A stretch of DNA of 64,000 nucleotides, taken from Brevundimonas diminuta. GTDB lineage: Bacteria; Pseudomonadota; Alphaproteobacteria; Caulobacterales; Caulobacteraceae. The stretch lies in the NCBI RefSeq assembly GCF_022654015.1, contig NZ_CP073063.1, positions 1,488,001-1,552,000 on the forward strand. The letters run 5' to 3'. The notes under the pieces were generated by a model. It saw nothing but the letters and a program-made list of their open reading frames with translations. It was not told the DNA's origin and made no database searches. Below, piece by piece: positions 1 to 11,981 of this stretch. Every line of letters begins with the position of its first letter. The first letter of the stretch is position 1. The position numbers and the translations under genes were made by a program.

Positions 1-1
1 G

Positions 2-1606
2 CCGCTGACGGTCGACAAGATTATCGACCACGCCAAGAACTGGCATGGCGAGCGCGAAGTGGTGACGCGCTCGGTCGAAGGGCCCATCGTTCGCACGACC
101 TACGCCCAGATCCACGAGCGGGCCAAACGCGTGTCCAGCGCCCTGAAGGATTGGGGGATCAAGCCGGGCGACCGCGTCGCCACCCTGGCTTGGAACACCG
201 CCAACCACATCGAGGCCTGGTACGGAATCATGGGCATCGGCGGGGTGTGCCACACCCTGAACCCGCGTCTGTTCCCCGAACAGCTCGTCTACATCATCAA
301 TCACGCCGAAGACCGGATCATTTTCGTCGACCTGACCTTCGTGCCGCTGCTGGAAGCCATCCTGCCGCATATCCCCAAGGTCGAGCGCGTCGTCATCATG
401 ACCGACGCCGCCCATATGCCGCAGACGAAGCTGCCCAAGGCCGTCGCCTATGAGGACGCGATCGACGGTCAATCGACCGACGTGGTCTGGGGCGACTTCG
501 ACGAACAGACGGCCTGCGGCCTCTGCTACACCTCCGGCACGACGGGCAATCCGAAGGGGGTGCTGTATTCGCACCGCTCCAACTTCCTGCACACCTTCAT
601 GGGTCTTCAAGCCACGGTGATGGGCGCCACGCCCAAGGAGGTTATCCTGCCGGTGGTGCCGATGTTCCACGCTAACGCCTGGGGCATCGCCTTCGCCGGC
701 CCTGCCGCCGGCACCAAGCTGGTGATGCCGGGCGCCAAGATGGATGGTCAGTCGATCTATGAGCTGATCGAACAGGAGGGCGTCACCTTCTCGGCCGCCG
801 TGCCGACCGTCTGGCAGGGGCTGTTCGCCCACATGAAACAGAACGGTCTGGGCTTCTCGACCCTGAAGCGCGTGCTAATCGGCGGTTCGGCCTGCCCCGA
901 AAGCCTGATCCGCGGCTTCCAGGACGATTTCGGCGTCGAGGTCACCCACGCCTGGGGCATGACCGAGACCTCGCCCATCGGCACCATCGCCAACCTGCCG
1001 CCCGAAATCCTGAAGCTCTCGTACGACGAGCAGATGAAATACCGCCTGAAGCAGGGCGTGCCGCCGCTGGGCGTCGAGTTGAAGCTGAAGGACGAGGCGG
1101 GCGCCGAACTGCCTCACGACGGCGCGACCTTCGGTCGTCTGATGGTCAAGGGGCCGACGATCAGCCGCGCCTACTTCAAGGAAGACGGCTCGATTCTGGA
1201 CGACGAAGGCTTCTTCGACACCGGCGATGTGGCCACCGTCGACGACCTGGGCTTCATGCAGATCACCGATCGCGCCAAGGACGTGATCAAGTCTGGCGGC
1301 GAGTGGATCAGCTCCATCGAGATCGAGAACATCGCCGTGGGTCACCCCAAGGTCGAGATCGCCGCCGTCATCGGCGCGGCTCACCCCAAATGGGACGAAC
1401 GGCCCGTGCTGATCCTGAAGCTGAAGCCCGACGAGACGCTGGACAAGCAGGAGCATTTGGACTTCCTGATCGGCAAGATCGCCAAATGGTGGATGCCCGA
1501 CGACGTGGTCGTCGTGGACGACATCCCGCTGGGCGCAACCGGCAAGATCGACAAGAAGCTTCTGCGCGATCGGATGAAGGACTATCGTCTGCCGACCGCT
1601 GCCTAA
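2..1606 (+). CDS. Acyl-CoA synthetase (AMP-binding enzyme), 5' end outside window
   Basis: Activates a carboxylic acid, probably a medium- or long-chain fatty acid, to its CoA thioester through an acyl-adenylate. The reading frame is open back to base 2, so the gene begins upstream and about 534 codons are visible. Seen: the adenylate P-loop [10 protein letters not shown] (about nt 532-561), GMTETSP, the YFKEDG..FFDTGD segment, [13 protein letters not shown], and the C-terminal TGKIDKKLL segment carrying the catalytic lysine. These are the standard landmarks of the ANL superfamily FadD/AlkK-like group. Chain length and physiological substrate cannot be read from the sequence. A short gap of 18 nt separates it from the next gene, which may be co-transcribed. 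Confidence 0.9.
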   Translation, partial: PLTVDKIIDHAKNWHGEREVVTRSVEGPIVRTTYAQIHERAKRVSSALKDWGIKPGDRVATLAWNTANHIEAWYGIMGIGGVCHTLNPRLFPEQLVYIINHAEDRIIFVDLTFVPLLEAILPHIPKVERVVIMTDAAHMPQTKLPKAVAYEDAIDGQSTDVVWGDFDEQTACGLCYTSGTTGNPKGVLYSHRSNFLHTFMGLQATVMGATPKEVILPVVPMFHANAWGIAFAGPAAGTKLVMPGAKMDGQSIYELIEQEGVTFSAAVPTVWQGLFAHMKQNGLGFSTLKRVLIGGSACPESLIRGFQDDFGVEVTHAWGMTETSPIGTIANLPPEILKLSYDEQMKYRLKQGVPPLGVELKLKDEAGAELPHDGATFGRLMVKGPTISRAYFKEDGSILDDEGFFDTGDVATVDDLGFMQITDRAKDVIKSGGEWISSIEIENIAVGHPKVEIAAVIGAAHPKWDERPVLILKLKPDETLDKQEHLDFLIGKIAKWWMPDDVVVVDDIPLGATGKIDKKLLRDRMKDYRLPTAA

Positions 1607-1624
1607 GTGAGAACCGGAGCCTGA

Positions 1625-2293
1625 ATGCCGACAAGAAAGCCCGTACCCGCCATTCTGCCCTGGCTGACGGCGCTCGCGGCGGCGCCCTTTGTTCTGATCG
1701 TGGCGGCCGTTACGGCGACGCGGTTCGGCGGGCTCGATTTGGCGATCGGCTATGACCTGCTGACCTGGACCGTGGCCCGCCTCCTGGCCTGGGTCGGTCT
1801 GGCGGCGGCTCTGACGGCGGCGGTGCTGGCGCTGCGCGATCTGAAGGGCAGGGGGGTCTATGCGTTGGCGGCGCTGGTCCTGGCGGGCGGGACCGTCGCC
1901 GGCTTCGTGCTGCGTCAGGGTCAGGATGCGACGCCCCATCCACGTGACGTGAGCACCAATCTAAATGAGCCGCCCGGCCTGCCGCGCGCCGCCGGCGTGC
2001 GCAGCGGCGCGCCGCAGACCTGTGACGGCGTGGACGCCGTCCCGACCCAGGTCCTGGCCCAGCAGGCGACCTCGGCGCTGGTCGACGCCGGCTTCGTCGT
2101 CACCCGCGCGACAACCTTCCAGGTCGAAGCCGTGCACGCCGGCGCCTGGTTCGGCTTCGCCACCGACGCGGTCGTCCGCATCCGCCCCGGCCGCACCGAC
2201 ATCCGCGTCGCCGCACGCGGCAGCCGTCCCGACGGCGGCGCCACCTGCCGCCTCGCCGCAAAAATCACGCGAAACCTGGAGGCGGGACGCTAA
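1625..2293 (+). CDS. DUF1499 family membrane protein
   Basis: The 222-residue protein has a hydrophobic N-terminal half with about three membrane segments (roughly residues 10-32, 45-68, 76-97). A soluble C-terminal domain follows, and its WFGF-x-DAVVRIRP...DIRVAARGS pattern matches DUF1499. That family has no established biochemical role. The ATG is preceded by GGAG seven bases upstream. It follows the acyl-CoA synthetase by 18 nt. Its TAA stop overlaps the TAG stop of the convergent MBL hydrolase by four bases (CTAA), so there is no room for a terminator between them. Confidence 0.75.
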   Translation: MPTRKPVPAILPWLTALAAAPFVLIVAAVTATRFGGLDLAIGYDLLTWTVARLLAWVGLAAALTAAVLALRDLKGRGVYALAALVLAGGTVAGFVLRQGQDATPHPRDVSTNLNEPPGLPRAAGVRSGAPQTCDGVDAVPTQVLAQQATSALVDAGFVVTRATTFQVEAVHAGAWFGFATDAVVRIRPGRTDIRVAARGSRPDGGATCRLAAKITRNLEAGR

Positions 2294-3192
2294 GCCAGCC
2301 GGAACTGCGCCGACAGGCCGGGCGCGCCATCGCTGATCGCCGCGCCGTCCTCGATCAGCTTGATCAGATGCGCCAGGACCGACAGCGACGCTGCCGGCCA
2401 CAGCCGCTGATCGACGGCGGCATACAGAACCGGGACCATCTCCGCGATCGTGCGGTCCCCCGCCGCAAGCCGTTGGAGCACTTGCGCTTCCCGCCCCCGC
2501 CGATGAGCGCGATAGGCCTCCAGAAACGGCCGCACCTGCGTCACCGGCGCTCCGTGCGTCGGCCACAACACGTCGAAGTCGCGTGCGATAACCGCGTCCA
2601 GACTGGCTATATACTGGCGCATGCTCCCATCCGGCGGCGCCACGACCGTCGTCGACCAGCCCATGACATGATCGCCGCAAAACAGCGCGTTCTCTTCACG
2701 CAGAGCGAAAGCCATATGATTTGACGCATGACCGGGCGTGAACATCGCCTCGATCGTCCAGCCGTCGCCCTCGACTGCCTCACCGCCCGTCAGCACCGCA
2801 TCGGGCGCAAAATCGGCATCGTCATCTTCATCGAGCGCACCCGACGCATGCGTTTCCCGCACCGGAGGTCGGGCCGCCCAAATCCGCGCTCCGGTCGCCT
2901 CGGCGAACGGCCGGGCCAGAGGCGCATGATCCCGATGCGTATGCGTCACCAGAACATGGCTGACCCGCCGCCCCTCGACCGCCGCCATCAGCGCCGCCAG
3001 ATGCGCCTGATCGAGCGGCCCCGGATCGATCACCGCGACCTCGGCCCCTTGGTCCGGTCGGCCGACGATATAGGTCCCCGTCCCGGTGAAGGTGAAAGGC
3101 CCCGCATTGTCGGCGATCACGCGCTGGATCAATGGCGACACCTGATCGCGCCGCCCATAGGCGAAGTCGAACGCCCTTACGAACGGGATCAT
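2290..3192 (-). CDS. MBL-fold metallo-hydrolase
   Basis: A 300-residue metallo-beta-lactamase-fold hydrolase. Seen: the metal motif HTHRDHAP (about residues 103-110), GHASNHMAF carrying a further ligand, CGDHVMGW, and WPTHGAP near the C-terminal half. A winged-helix-like tail follows, as in the LACTB2/glyoxalase II-like branch of the family. The substrate is unknown; family members cleave thioesters or phosphodiesters, including RNA. The predicted cytoplasmic protein has no signal peptide. The gene is convergent with the DUF1499 gene and divergent from a small ORF at 3241. Confidence 0.85.
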   Translation of the reverse strand: MIPFVRAFDFAYGRRDQVSPLIQRVIADNAGPFTFTGTGTYIVGRPDQGAEVAVIDPGPLDQAHLAALMAAVEGRRVSHVLVTHTHRDHAPLARPFAEATGARIWAARPPVRETHASGALDEDDDADFAPDAVLTGGEAVEGDGWTIEAMFTPGHASNHMAFALREENALFCGDHVMGWSTTVVAPPDGSMRQYIASLDAVIARDFDVLWPTHGAPVTQVRPFLEAYRAHRRGREAQVLQRLAAGDRTIAEMVPVLYAAVDQRLWPAASLSVLAHLIKLIEDGAAISDGAPGLSAQFRLA

Positions 3193-3240
3193 CGTCGCGG
3201 CCGCGTTTGGCGCAGAGCTTGCGTTAACGTCTCGGTAATC

Positions 3241-3405
3241 ATGCCTGGAGCGCCCACAATGGCCCGTTCGATCGCCAACGCTGTATCAAATCGGTTCCCG
3301 TTCGTCGCGGCGGCGATCCTGTGTCTCGCCGCAGTGCAACTGATCGCCGCCTCCTGCACGCCGGAACCGGCGCCCTATGCGGCGCGGGTGATGATCCAAC
3401 GTTGA
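3241..3405 (+). CDS. Small hydrophobic protein, possible lipoprotein or signal-anchored peptide (54 aa)
   Basis: A short ORF beginning ATG at 3241, with a second in-frame ATG at 3259. It encodes one hydrophobic stretch (about residues 20-37) that ends in LIAASC followed by a proline-rich tail. The AASC could act as a lipobox, which would leave a mature peptide of about 16 residues. I do not recognise a family. It lies alone between the divergent MBL gene and the TonB receptor. The coding call rests on composition and the membrane segment only, and it may be spurious. Confidence 0.4.
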   Translation: MPGAPTMARSIANAVSNRFPFVAAAILCLAAVQLIAASCTPEPAPYAARVMIQR

Positions 3406-3650
3406 ATATATACTGACACTTGGGAGATGCCGACAACGAAGCAGGTGCGAGAAGCGCGCCTTCGGTCGATTTTATGCCTGCTAGAGCGGGTGTGTCGTCT
3501 CTGTGACAGGTCCGTCTCACTTGTGGCGTGAATGCGTCTTCGCGCTGGACTTACTTCAAGCGTTGGTATGCTCTCTCGCGCAACCAGCTATTCGGCTGGC
3601 ACACGGATATGGATTCGGTGGGCTGCAATCGCGGCTCTACATCGATCATG

Positions 3651-3665
3651 GGAGAGCTATCCTTG
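3651..3665 (+). promoter_or_regulatory. Ribosome binding site deciding a TTG start
   Basis: GGAGAG at 3651-3656 sits six bases before TTG at 3663. The ATG at 3648 and the GTG at 3528 in the same frame have no comparable Shine-Dalgarno sequence. Starting at TTG gives a normal signal peptide beginning MNNVKYRRSLL. Confidence 0.6.
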
Positions 3666-6536
3666 AATAACGTCAAATATCGCCGCAGCTTGCTGGCCAC
3701 CACTATGATTGGCGGCGTTGCATTGGCTATGGCGGCTAGCCCTTCATTCGCTCAGTCGCAGGACGGCACCACCGAGGTCGGTGAAATCGTCGTGACCGGC
3801 TCGCGGATCGTGCGCCAGGACTATGTCGCAAACAGCCCCGTGGCCACCGTCAGCGCCGAGCAGATTCAGGCGCGCGGCGATGTGAACGTTGAACAAATCC
3901 TCAACCAACTTCCGCAGGTCGTGCCGGGTCTGTCGGCCAACTCCAATAACCCGGCCAACGGTTCGGCGACCGTCGATCTGCGCGGCCTCGGCCCGAGCCG
4001 CACCCTGGTGCTGGTGAACGGCCGTCGCTTCGTTCCCTACGACAAATCGAATGCCGTCGACCTGAACAGCATTCCCGCCGCGCTGATCGAGCGCGTGGAA
4101 GTCGTCAGCGGCGGCGCCTCGGCGACCTACGGCTCCGACGCTCTGGCCGGCGTCGTCAACTTCATCTTCAAGGACAACTTCGAAGGTCTGGCGGTCAACA
4201 CGCAGTACGGCGTCTCCGGCTTCGGCGACGGCGAGCAGTTCAACGCCTCCGCCATGTTCGGCGCCAATATCGCTGATGGTCGCGGCAATGTGACCGGCTT
4301 CGTGGGCTATGCCGACCGTGACGGCTTCCTGCCGAACGAAGATCGTCCCTGGGCGCTCAGCAGCAACGCAGGCGGTTCCGGCACCGGCATCTACGGCGGT
4401 CTGAACAACCTCGGCACCAACAACTACACGGCCGTCGGCTGCTCGACGGCGCCGACCCCTTGCCGCCGCTCGTTCCGTACTGCTGGCGTCCCCGGACAGT
4501 TCAACAACGACTTTGGCCTGGGCGCTTCCAGCGATCGTTACGATTTCGCACCGGTCAACCTGCTGCAGTCGCCGTCGGAACGCTACAATGCGGTTCTGTT
4601 GGGTCACTACGACATCAACGACACCTTCACGGCGTTCACCGAAGTCTTCTACACCAACACCCGCAACAACATTCAGCTGGCGCCGACGCCGGCGACCGGG
4701 ATCAACATCCCGTACGGCAACTACTTCGTTCAGAACTACCCCGCGCTGCTTGCCTACGCCAATTCGCGCCCCAATCCGACGGCTCCGCTGAACTTCGATC
4801 GCCGTATGGCTGAAGTCGGCGCCCGCGTCGAAAGCCACGACACCAACGTCCTTCAGTTCAATGGCGGACTTCGCGCCAACCTGGGCGGCGACTGGAAGGC
4901 TGAAGGCGTTTATGCCTACGGCCGAACGGAACTGCGCACCTCGATCGAAAACGATGTGTCGCGTTCGCGACTGGCCGCCGCGCTGGCCGCCGGCGGTACG
5001 GCGACGAGCTGCGCCGCGTCCTCGCTGCAACTCTTCCCGGGCTGTGTTCCGGTCAATCTGTTCGGCGCCGGCACCATCACCCCGCAGGCCGCAAACTTCA
5101 TTCGCCTGAACTTCGCCGACACCAGCATCTTTGAACGTCAGAACCTGACCTTCAACGTCACCGGCACCGCCTTCGAACTGCCCGCCGGTCCGCTGTCAGT
5201 CGCTTTCGGCGCCGAATATCGTGAAGACAAGCTGAGCTTCACGCCGGACGCCGCCAAGGCTTCGGGCGACATCTTCGGCTTCAACGCCGAGCGCCCTGTC
5301 GCGGGTCGTACGGAATCGAAGGAGCTCTATGCGGAAGCTGTGATCCCGCTGGTTCGCGATGTGCCGTTCATCAAGTCGCTGGAGCTGGAAGTCGGCGCCC
5401 GCATGGCCGACTACGACACGGTCGGCAAGATCTACGCCTACAAGGCTGGCGGCTCGTGGGAGCCCGTCGATAGCCTGCGCTTCCGCGGCATCTATCAACG
5501 CGCCGTGCGTGCGCCGAACGTCTTTGAGCTGTTCCAGGCCAACGACCAAGGCTTCCCGGCGGTTCTGGACCCTTGCACCACGCGTAACCCGTCGTCGGGC
5601 GCCGCTCGTACCCTGTCGGCCGGCGTGCGCAACTTCTGCACCGCGCAACTCGGTTTCGATCCGGTGGCCACCGGCTTCGTCGCCCAGAACACACAAACGG
5701 AGTCGTTCTTCTACGGCAACCCGAACCTGACCGAAGAAACGTCGGATACGGTCACGCTGGGCGCCGTCTGGCAGCCGACCTTCGTTCCGGGCCTGTCGAT
5801 GTCGCTCGATTACTATGACATCAAGGTCGAGGACTACATCGGCACCATCTTCGGCGGCGTCTCCGGCATCGTGAACCAGTGCTTCGCGGCTGGCGCCGCA
5901 GCTTCGGGCACGACGGGTGCTCCGGTCTCGGCGGTTGCAGAGTGCAACAACGCCGGCATCGGTCTGCCTCTGATCTATCGTGATCCGGCCGGAAACCTGA
6001 AGGCGCGCGCACCGCTGGGCAACGTCTCGCAACTGCAGACCAGCGGCGTGGACTTCTCGACGCGTTACGGCTGGAACGTGCCGTGGGGTGGCGGCTTCTG
6101 GGGTCAGAAGCTGGATGTCGCGGTCAACCTGACCTACCTCGACAGCTACGAGCTAGATGGTATCGAGTATAAGGGCACGGTTGGCGCCTACAACATCAGC
6201 GCCAGCCTGCCGGAGTGGAAGGCAAACGTTTCGCTCGGCTACGACTTCGGTCCGGTCCGCGTGAACTATTCCGGCACCTACATTGACGCCATGGACAACC
6301 AGGGCAACATCCCTGACTTCCAGGACGGCGGCTATGTCGGCACCGACTCCTACTGGTACCACGACGTCAGCGCCTCGTATGATTTCAACGACAACGTCGA
6401 GATCTTCGGCGGCGTTCGCAACCTGGCGGACAAGGCCCCGCCCGTGTTCGACAACGCGAACGACGGCAACACCGACCCGAACAACTTCGACGTGGTCGGC
6501 CGCTACTTCTTCGTGGGTGCACGCCTGAAGTATTGA
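3663..6536 (+). CDS. TonB-dependent outer membrane receptor
   Basis: Energy-coupled uptake of a large or scarce substrate across the outer membrane. With the TTG start the product is about 957 residues. It has a signal peptide ending SPSFAQ, a TonB-box-like GEIVVTGSRI, a plug domain (QILNQLPQVVPG; VDLRGLGPSRTLVLVNGRR; ERVEVVSGGASATYGSDALAGVVN), and a long beta-barrel ending in an aromatic-basic strand (RYFFVGARLKY). It belongs to the sphingomonad/Caulobacterales type of receptor with the VVTGSRI signature. The substrate is not deducible: no catabolic genes adjoin it. A strong rho-independent terminator follows directly. Alternative starts are ATG 3648 and GTG 3528. Confidence 0.92.
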   Translation: MNNVKYRRSLLATTMIGGVALAMAASPSFAQSQDGTTEVGEIVVTGSRIVRQDYVANSPVATVSAEQIQARGDVNVEQILNQLPQVVPGLSANSNNPANGSATVDLRGLGPSRTLVLVNGRRFVPYDKSNAVDLNSIPAALIERVEVVSGGASATYGSDALAGVVNFIFKDNFEGLAVNTQYGVSGFGDGEQFNASAMFGANIADGRGNVTGFVGYADRDGFLPNEDRPWALSSNAGGSGTGIYGGLNNLGTNNYTAVGCSTAPTPCRRSFRTAGVPGQFNNDFGLGASSDRYDFAPVNLLQSPSERYNAVLLGHYDINDTFTAFTEVFYTNTRNNIQLAPTPATGINIPYGNYFVQNYPALLAYANSRPNPTAPLNFDRRMAEVGARVESHDTNVLQFNGGLRANLGGDWKAEGVYAYGRTELRTSIENDVSRSRLAAALAAGGTATSCAASSLQLFPGCVPVNLFGAGTITPQAANFIRLNFADTSIFERQNLTFNVTGTAFELPAGPLSVAFGAEYREDKLSFTPDAAKASGDIFGFNAERPVAGRTESKELYAEAVIPLVRDVPFIKSLELEVGARMADYDTVGKIYAYKAGGSWEPVDSLRFRGIYQRAVRAPNVFELFQANDQGFPAVLDPCTTRNPSSGAARTLSAGVRNFCTAQLGFDPVATGFVAQNTQTESFFYGNPNLTEETSDTVTLGAVWQPTFVPGLSMSLDYYDIKVEDYIGTIFGGVSGIVNQCFAAGAAASGTTGAPVSAVAECNNAGIGLPLIYRDPAGNLKARAPLGNVSQLQTSGVDFSTRYGWNVPWGGGFWGQKLDVAVNLTYLDSYELDGIEYKGTVGAYNISASLPEWKANVSLGYDFGPVRVNYSGTYIDAMDNQGNIPDFQDGGYVGTDSYWYHDVSASYDFNDNVEIFGGVRNLADKAPPVFDNANDGNTDPNNFDVVGRYFFVGARLKY

Positions 6537-6560
6537 TCCTTATTGGGTCATCGAAACTGA

Positions 6561-6590
6561 GGCGGCGGAGCAACGCTCCGCCGCCTTTTT
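6561..6590 (+). terminator. Rho-independent terminator of the TonB receptor
   Basis: An 11-bp perfect stem (GGCGGCGGAGC / GCTCCGCCGCC) with an AAC loop is followed by TTTTT. It lies 24 bases after the receptor stop codon. Confidence 0.92.
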
Positions 6591-6678
6591 CGTTTAAGCG
6601 GCGCCGTAGAAAAACCATTTGGGCAGGCGAGCGTTACGGATCGTCGCCTGTTTGCGGCGTACCCCTCCAAGGAAGATC

Positions 6679-7233
6679 ATGCTGAAATTTGTCGTTCCCG
6701 GACTGTCGGTCCTGTCGCTGCTGGCCGCCGGCGCGGCGGTCGCTCAAACGCAGGATGGACCGATCGTGACGGGCAATCGCTCGGGCGAGACCGCCGATGC
6801 GTTGAAGACGCGCGAGGCCATCGCCTATGCACGGCCGTTGCCGCGGGGCGCGCCGAGCGCAGACTATCCGCTGGTGGCGTGGTGTGATGCCCTGGTGACG
6901 GGCCATGCCGATCTGGGCGAGACGCTGACGTCGCGCGCGCCGGAGGATGTCGAGCTGGTGCGTCTGGGCCGTCTCGAAGCCCAGGATTTCCGCAGCGCCC
7001 TGGCCGTGGCCGCGCCGCGCCAATCGGCGGCTTCGAAGGCCGAGGCCGAGCAGGCCGTCGCTGCGGTCAAGGCGCAGTGGGCCCCGCTGATGGCCAATCC
7101 TGATGCCGAGGCGCGCAGCCAGTCGTTCGGCCTGTTCTTTGGTCTGCCGGGCCGGTGCGAGCATGCCGCGCGCCGCCTGCGCGACAACATCACCACGCCG
7201 CCCGCAACCCTGGAGAGCGTCGGCATCAACTGA
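6679..7233 (+). CDS. Periplasmic protein of unknown function (184 aa)
   Basis: The ATG at 6679 is preceded by AAGGAAG and opens a clear signal peptide (MLKFVVPGLSVLSLLAAGAAVAQ). The mature part is about 160 residues, alanine-rich and probably helical, with two cysteines that could form a disulphide (in AWCDAL and PGRCEH). I recognise no family. The frame extends further upstream, but the added residues are basic and have no ribosome binding site. It is isolated between a terminator and the convergent methionine synthase gene. Confidence 0.7.
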   Translation: MLKFVVPGLSVLSLLAAGAAVAQTQDGPIVTGNRSGETADALKTREAIAYARPLPRGAPSADYPLVAWCDALVTGHADLGETLTSRAPEDVELVRLGRLEAQDFRSALAVAAPRQSAASKAEAEQAVAAVKAQWAPLMANPDAEARSQSFGLFFGLPGRCEHAARRLRDNITTPPATLESVGIN

Positions 7234-7278
7234 TCGGTTCGGCGGTTACCGGATGACAGACGGCGGCTTGAGCCCGGC

Positions 7279-9945
<2,667 letters not shown>

Positions 9946-11028
9946 TTACGCTACCAATTCAAAAGGTTCGAGGCCACTCAGGCGCAGGGCCACGGGCCGT
10001 TCCGGGATGGTGCGGGGCTTCAGCGGCGCGACCTCTTCGGCGACGTGGCGGATGTGGTCCGGCGTCGTCCCGCAGCAGCCGCCGACGATGTTGACCAGGC
10101 CGGAGGCGGCCCATTCCTCGATGAAGTGGGCGGTCTCGTGCGGCTCCTCGTCGTATTGGCCCATGGCGTTGGGCAGGCCGGCGTTCGGGTAGGCGGCGAC
10201 CAGGGTGTCGGCGACGCGGCTAAGCTCGGCGATGAAGGGTCGCATCAGGTCGGCGCCCAGGGCGCAGTTGAAGCCGACGGCAAACGGTTTGGCGTGGCGT
10301 ACGCTGTTCCAGAAGGCCTCGGCCGTCTGGCCCGACAAGGTGCGGCCCGAGCGGTCGGTGATGGTGCCGCTGATCCAGATGGGCAGGGCGTCCATGCCTT
10401 CGTCTTCCAGGTCCTTGATTGCCTTGATCGCGGCCTTGCAGTTCAGCGTGTCGGTGATGGTCTCGATCAAATAGAGATCGACCCCGCCTTCGTTCAGCGC
10501 CTTCACCTGATGGCGATAGGCCTCATAGACCTGGTCGAAGGTCACGCTGCGGGCGCCAGGATCGTTCACGTCGGACGACATCGACAGCATCTTGTTCAGC
10601 GGGCCGATGGAGCCGGCGGCGAACCGCGGCTTGTGCGGCTCCTTTTCCGTCCAGCGGTCGGCCGAGGCGCGGGCCAGTTTCGCGCCCTCCAGATTGATGT
10701 CCCACACCGCCTGGGCGTCCAGGGCATAGTCCTCCTGGGCGATGGTGGTGCCGGAGAAGGTGTTGGTTTCGCTGATGTCGGCGCCGGCGGCGAAATACTG
10801 GTCGTGTAGGTCGGCGATGACATCGGGCCGCGTGATGCAGAGGATGTCGTTGTTCCCCTTCATCTGATGTTTCTCGTCATAGCCATTGCCGGCGACGAAG
10901 CGGTCGGCGCGGAAGTCGGCTTCGTCCAGCCCGCGACGCTGAATCATGACACCCCAACTGCCATCGAGGACCAGGATGCGCTCCTTGGCCGCCTGATGCA
11001 GGGCGGCGATGCGTTGCCCGCGGGTCAT
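9946..11028 (-). CDS. Methionine synthase, homocysteine-binding part
   Basis: A 360-residue homocysteine S-methyltransferase domain equivalent to the N-terminal module of MetH. Zinc/homocysteine ligands are visible in AVGFNCALG and in [13 protein letters not shown] near the C-terminus. The protein ends [13 protein letters not shown], the conserved end of this module in full-length MetH. The TAA stop is immediately followed by the GTG of the cobalamin part, so one stop codon in the inter-domain linker separates the two genes. The ATG start overlaps the metF stop by four bases (ATGA). Separate Hcy and cobalamin subunits are known in some alphaproteobacteria, so this is probably a functional split and not a broken gene. 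Confidence 0.92.
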   Translation of the reverse strand: MTRGQRIAALHQAAKERILVLDGSWGVMIQRRGLDEADFRADRFVAGNGYDEKHQMKGNNDILCITRPDVIADLHDQYFAAGADISETNTFSGTTIAQEDYALDAQAVWDINLEGAKLARASADRWTEKEPHKPRFAAGSIGPLNKMLSMSSDVNDPGARSVTFDQVYEAYRHQVKALNEGGVDLYLIETITDTLNCKAAIKAIKDLEDEGMDALPIWISGTITDRSGRTLSGQTAEAFWNSVRHAKPFAVGFNCALGADLMRPFIAELSRVADTLVAAYPNAGLPNAMGQYDEEPHETAHFIEEWAASGLVNIVGGCCGTTPDHIRHVAEEVAPLKPRTIPERPVALRLSGLEPFELVA

Positions 11029-11981
11029 TGGGCTGCCGCCGTCTCGCGCACGCCCAGAACGCGACAGATCGCATAGACCAGGTCGGCGCGGTTCAGGGTG
11101 TAGAAGTGGAAGTCCGAGAAGCCCTCTTCCTGCAGACGCGCGCAGGTCTCGGCGGCGACGGAGGCGGCCAGCAGTTTGCGGGTCTCAGGATCGTCGTCCA
11201 GGCCGTCGAAATGCGCCTTCAGCCAGTCGGGAATGCTGGCGCCGCACGCGCCGCACATCCGCTGAAGGCCGGCGAAGTTGGACACCGGCATGACGCCGGG
11301 GATCAGGGGGATGGTGACGCCCGCCGCCCGCACCCGGTCGCGGAACCGCAGGAAGGCGTCGATGTCGAAGAAGAACTGGCTGACGGCGCGGGTTGCTCCG
11401 GCGTCGACCTTGGCCTTCAGCACCTCGATGTCGTGATCGATAGAGGGGCTTTCGGGATGGCGTTCGGGATAGGCGCCCACTGTCACGTCGAAGCCGCCGA
11501 TGCGGTTGATGGCGGTGGTCAGTTCGGTGGCGTTGGCATAGCCGTCGGCGCGCGGCTGATAGACGCCGCCGATCCCTGCGCCGCCAGGCGGATCGCCGCG
11601 CAGGGCCACGATGTGATCGACGCCTATCGTCTTGTAGCCTTCAATGACCTCATCGACCTCTTCGCGGCTGGCCTCGACGCATGTCAGGTGGGCGGCGGGA
11701 CGTAGCGAAGTCTCGGTAATGATGCGCTGGACCGTGCGGTGGGTCCGCTCGCGGGTCGAACCGCCGGCGCCGTAGGTAACGGAGACGAAGGCGGGGTTCA
11801 GCGGCTCCAGACGGCGGATCGCCTTCCACAGATTGGCCTCGGCCTCATCGGTCTTGGGCGGAAAGAATTCGAACGAGACGCGCACGGCGTCGCGGTTCGA
11901 TCCGGCGCGGGCGACGGGGCCAAGCGGCGACAGCAGCAGGGCGCGGGCGTCGGCCAGGTTGAGGGAGGCGGAGGAGGCCAT
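11025..11981 (-). CDS. metF: Methylenetetrahydrofolate reductase
   Basis: Reduces 5,10-methylene-THF to 5-methyl-THF, the methyl donor for the methionine synthase encoded downstream. The 318-residue FAD-dependent TIM barrel shows SFEFFPPK near residue 36, VSVTYGAGGST, HLTCVE, ALRGDPP, and AVSQFFFD, all typical of the bacterial MetF family. The length slightly exceeds E. coli MetF. Its start ATG overlaps the stop of the ArsR-methyltransferase gene by one base (TGATG), and its stop overlaps the next start by four. This indicates a tightly coupled operon of regulator, metF and the two metH parts. Confidence 0.95.
   Translation of the reverse strand: MASSASLNLADARALLLSPLGPVARAGSNRDAVRVSFEFFPPKTDEAEANLWKAIRRLEPLNPAFVSVTYGAGGSTRERTHRTVQRIITETSLRPAAHLTCVEASREEVDEVIEGYKTIGVDHIVALRGDPPGGAGIGGVYQPRADGYANATELTTAINRIGGFDVTVGAYPERHPESPSIDHDIEVLKAKVDAGATRAVSQFFFDIDAFLRFRDRVRAAGVTIPLIPGVMPVSNFAGLQRMCGACGASIPDWLKAHFDGLDDDPETRKLLAASVAAETCARLQEEGFSDFHFYTLNRADLVYAICRVLGVRETAAAQ

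Noticed and set aside
9946-11028. Reading the split metH as a pseudogene
   Set aside because: Both modules retain all ligand motifs, the break is at the domain linker, and divided MetH enzymes are known; a functional split is more likely.
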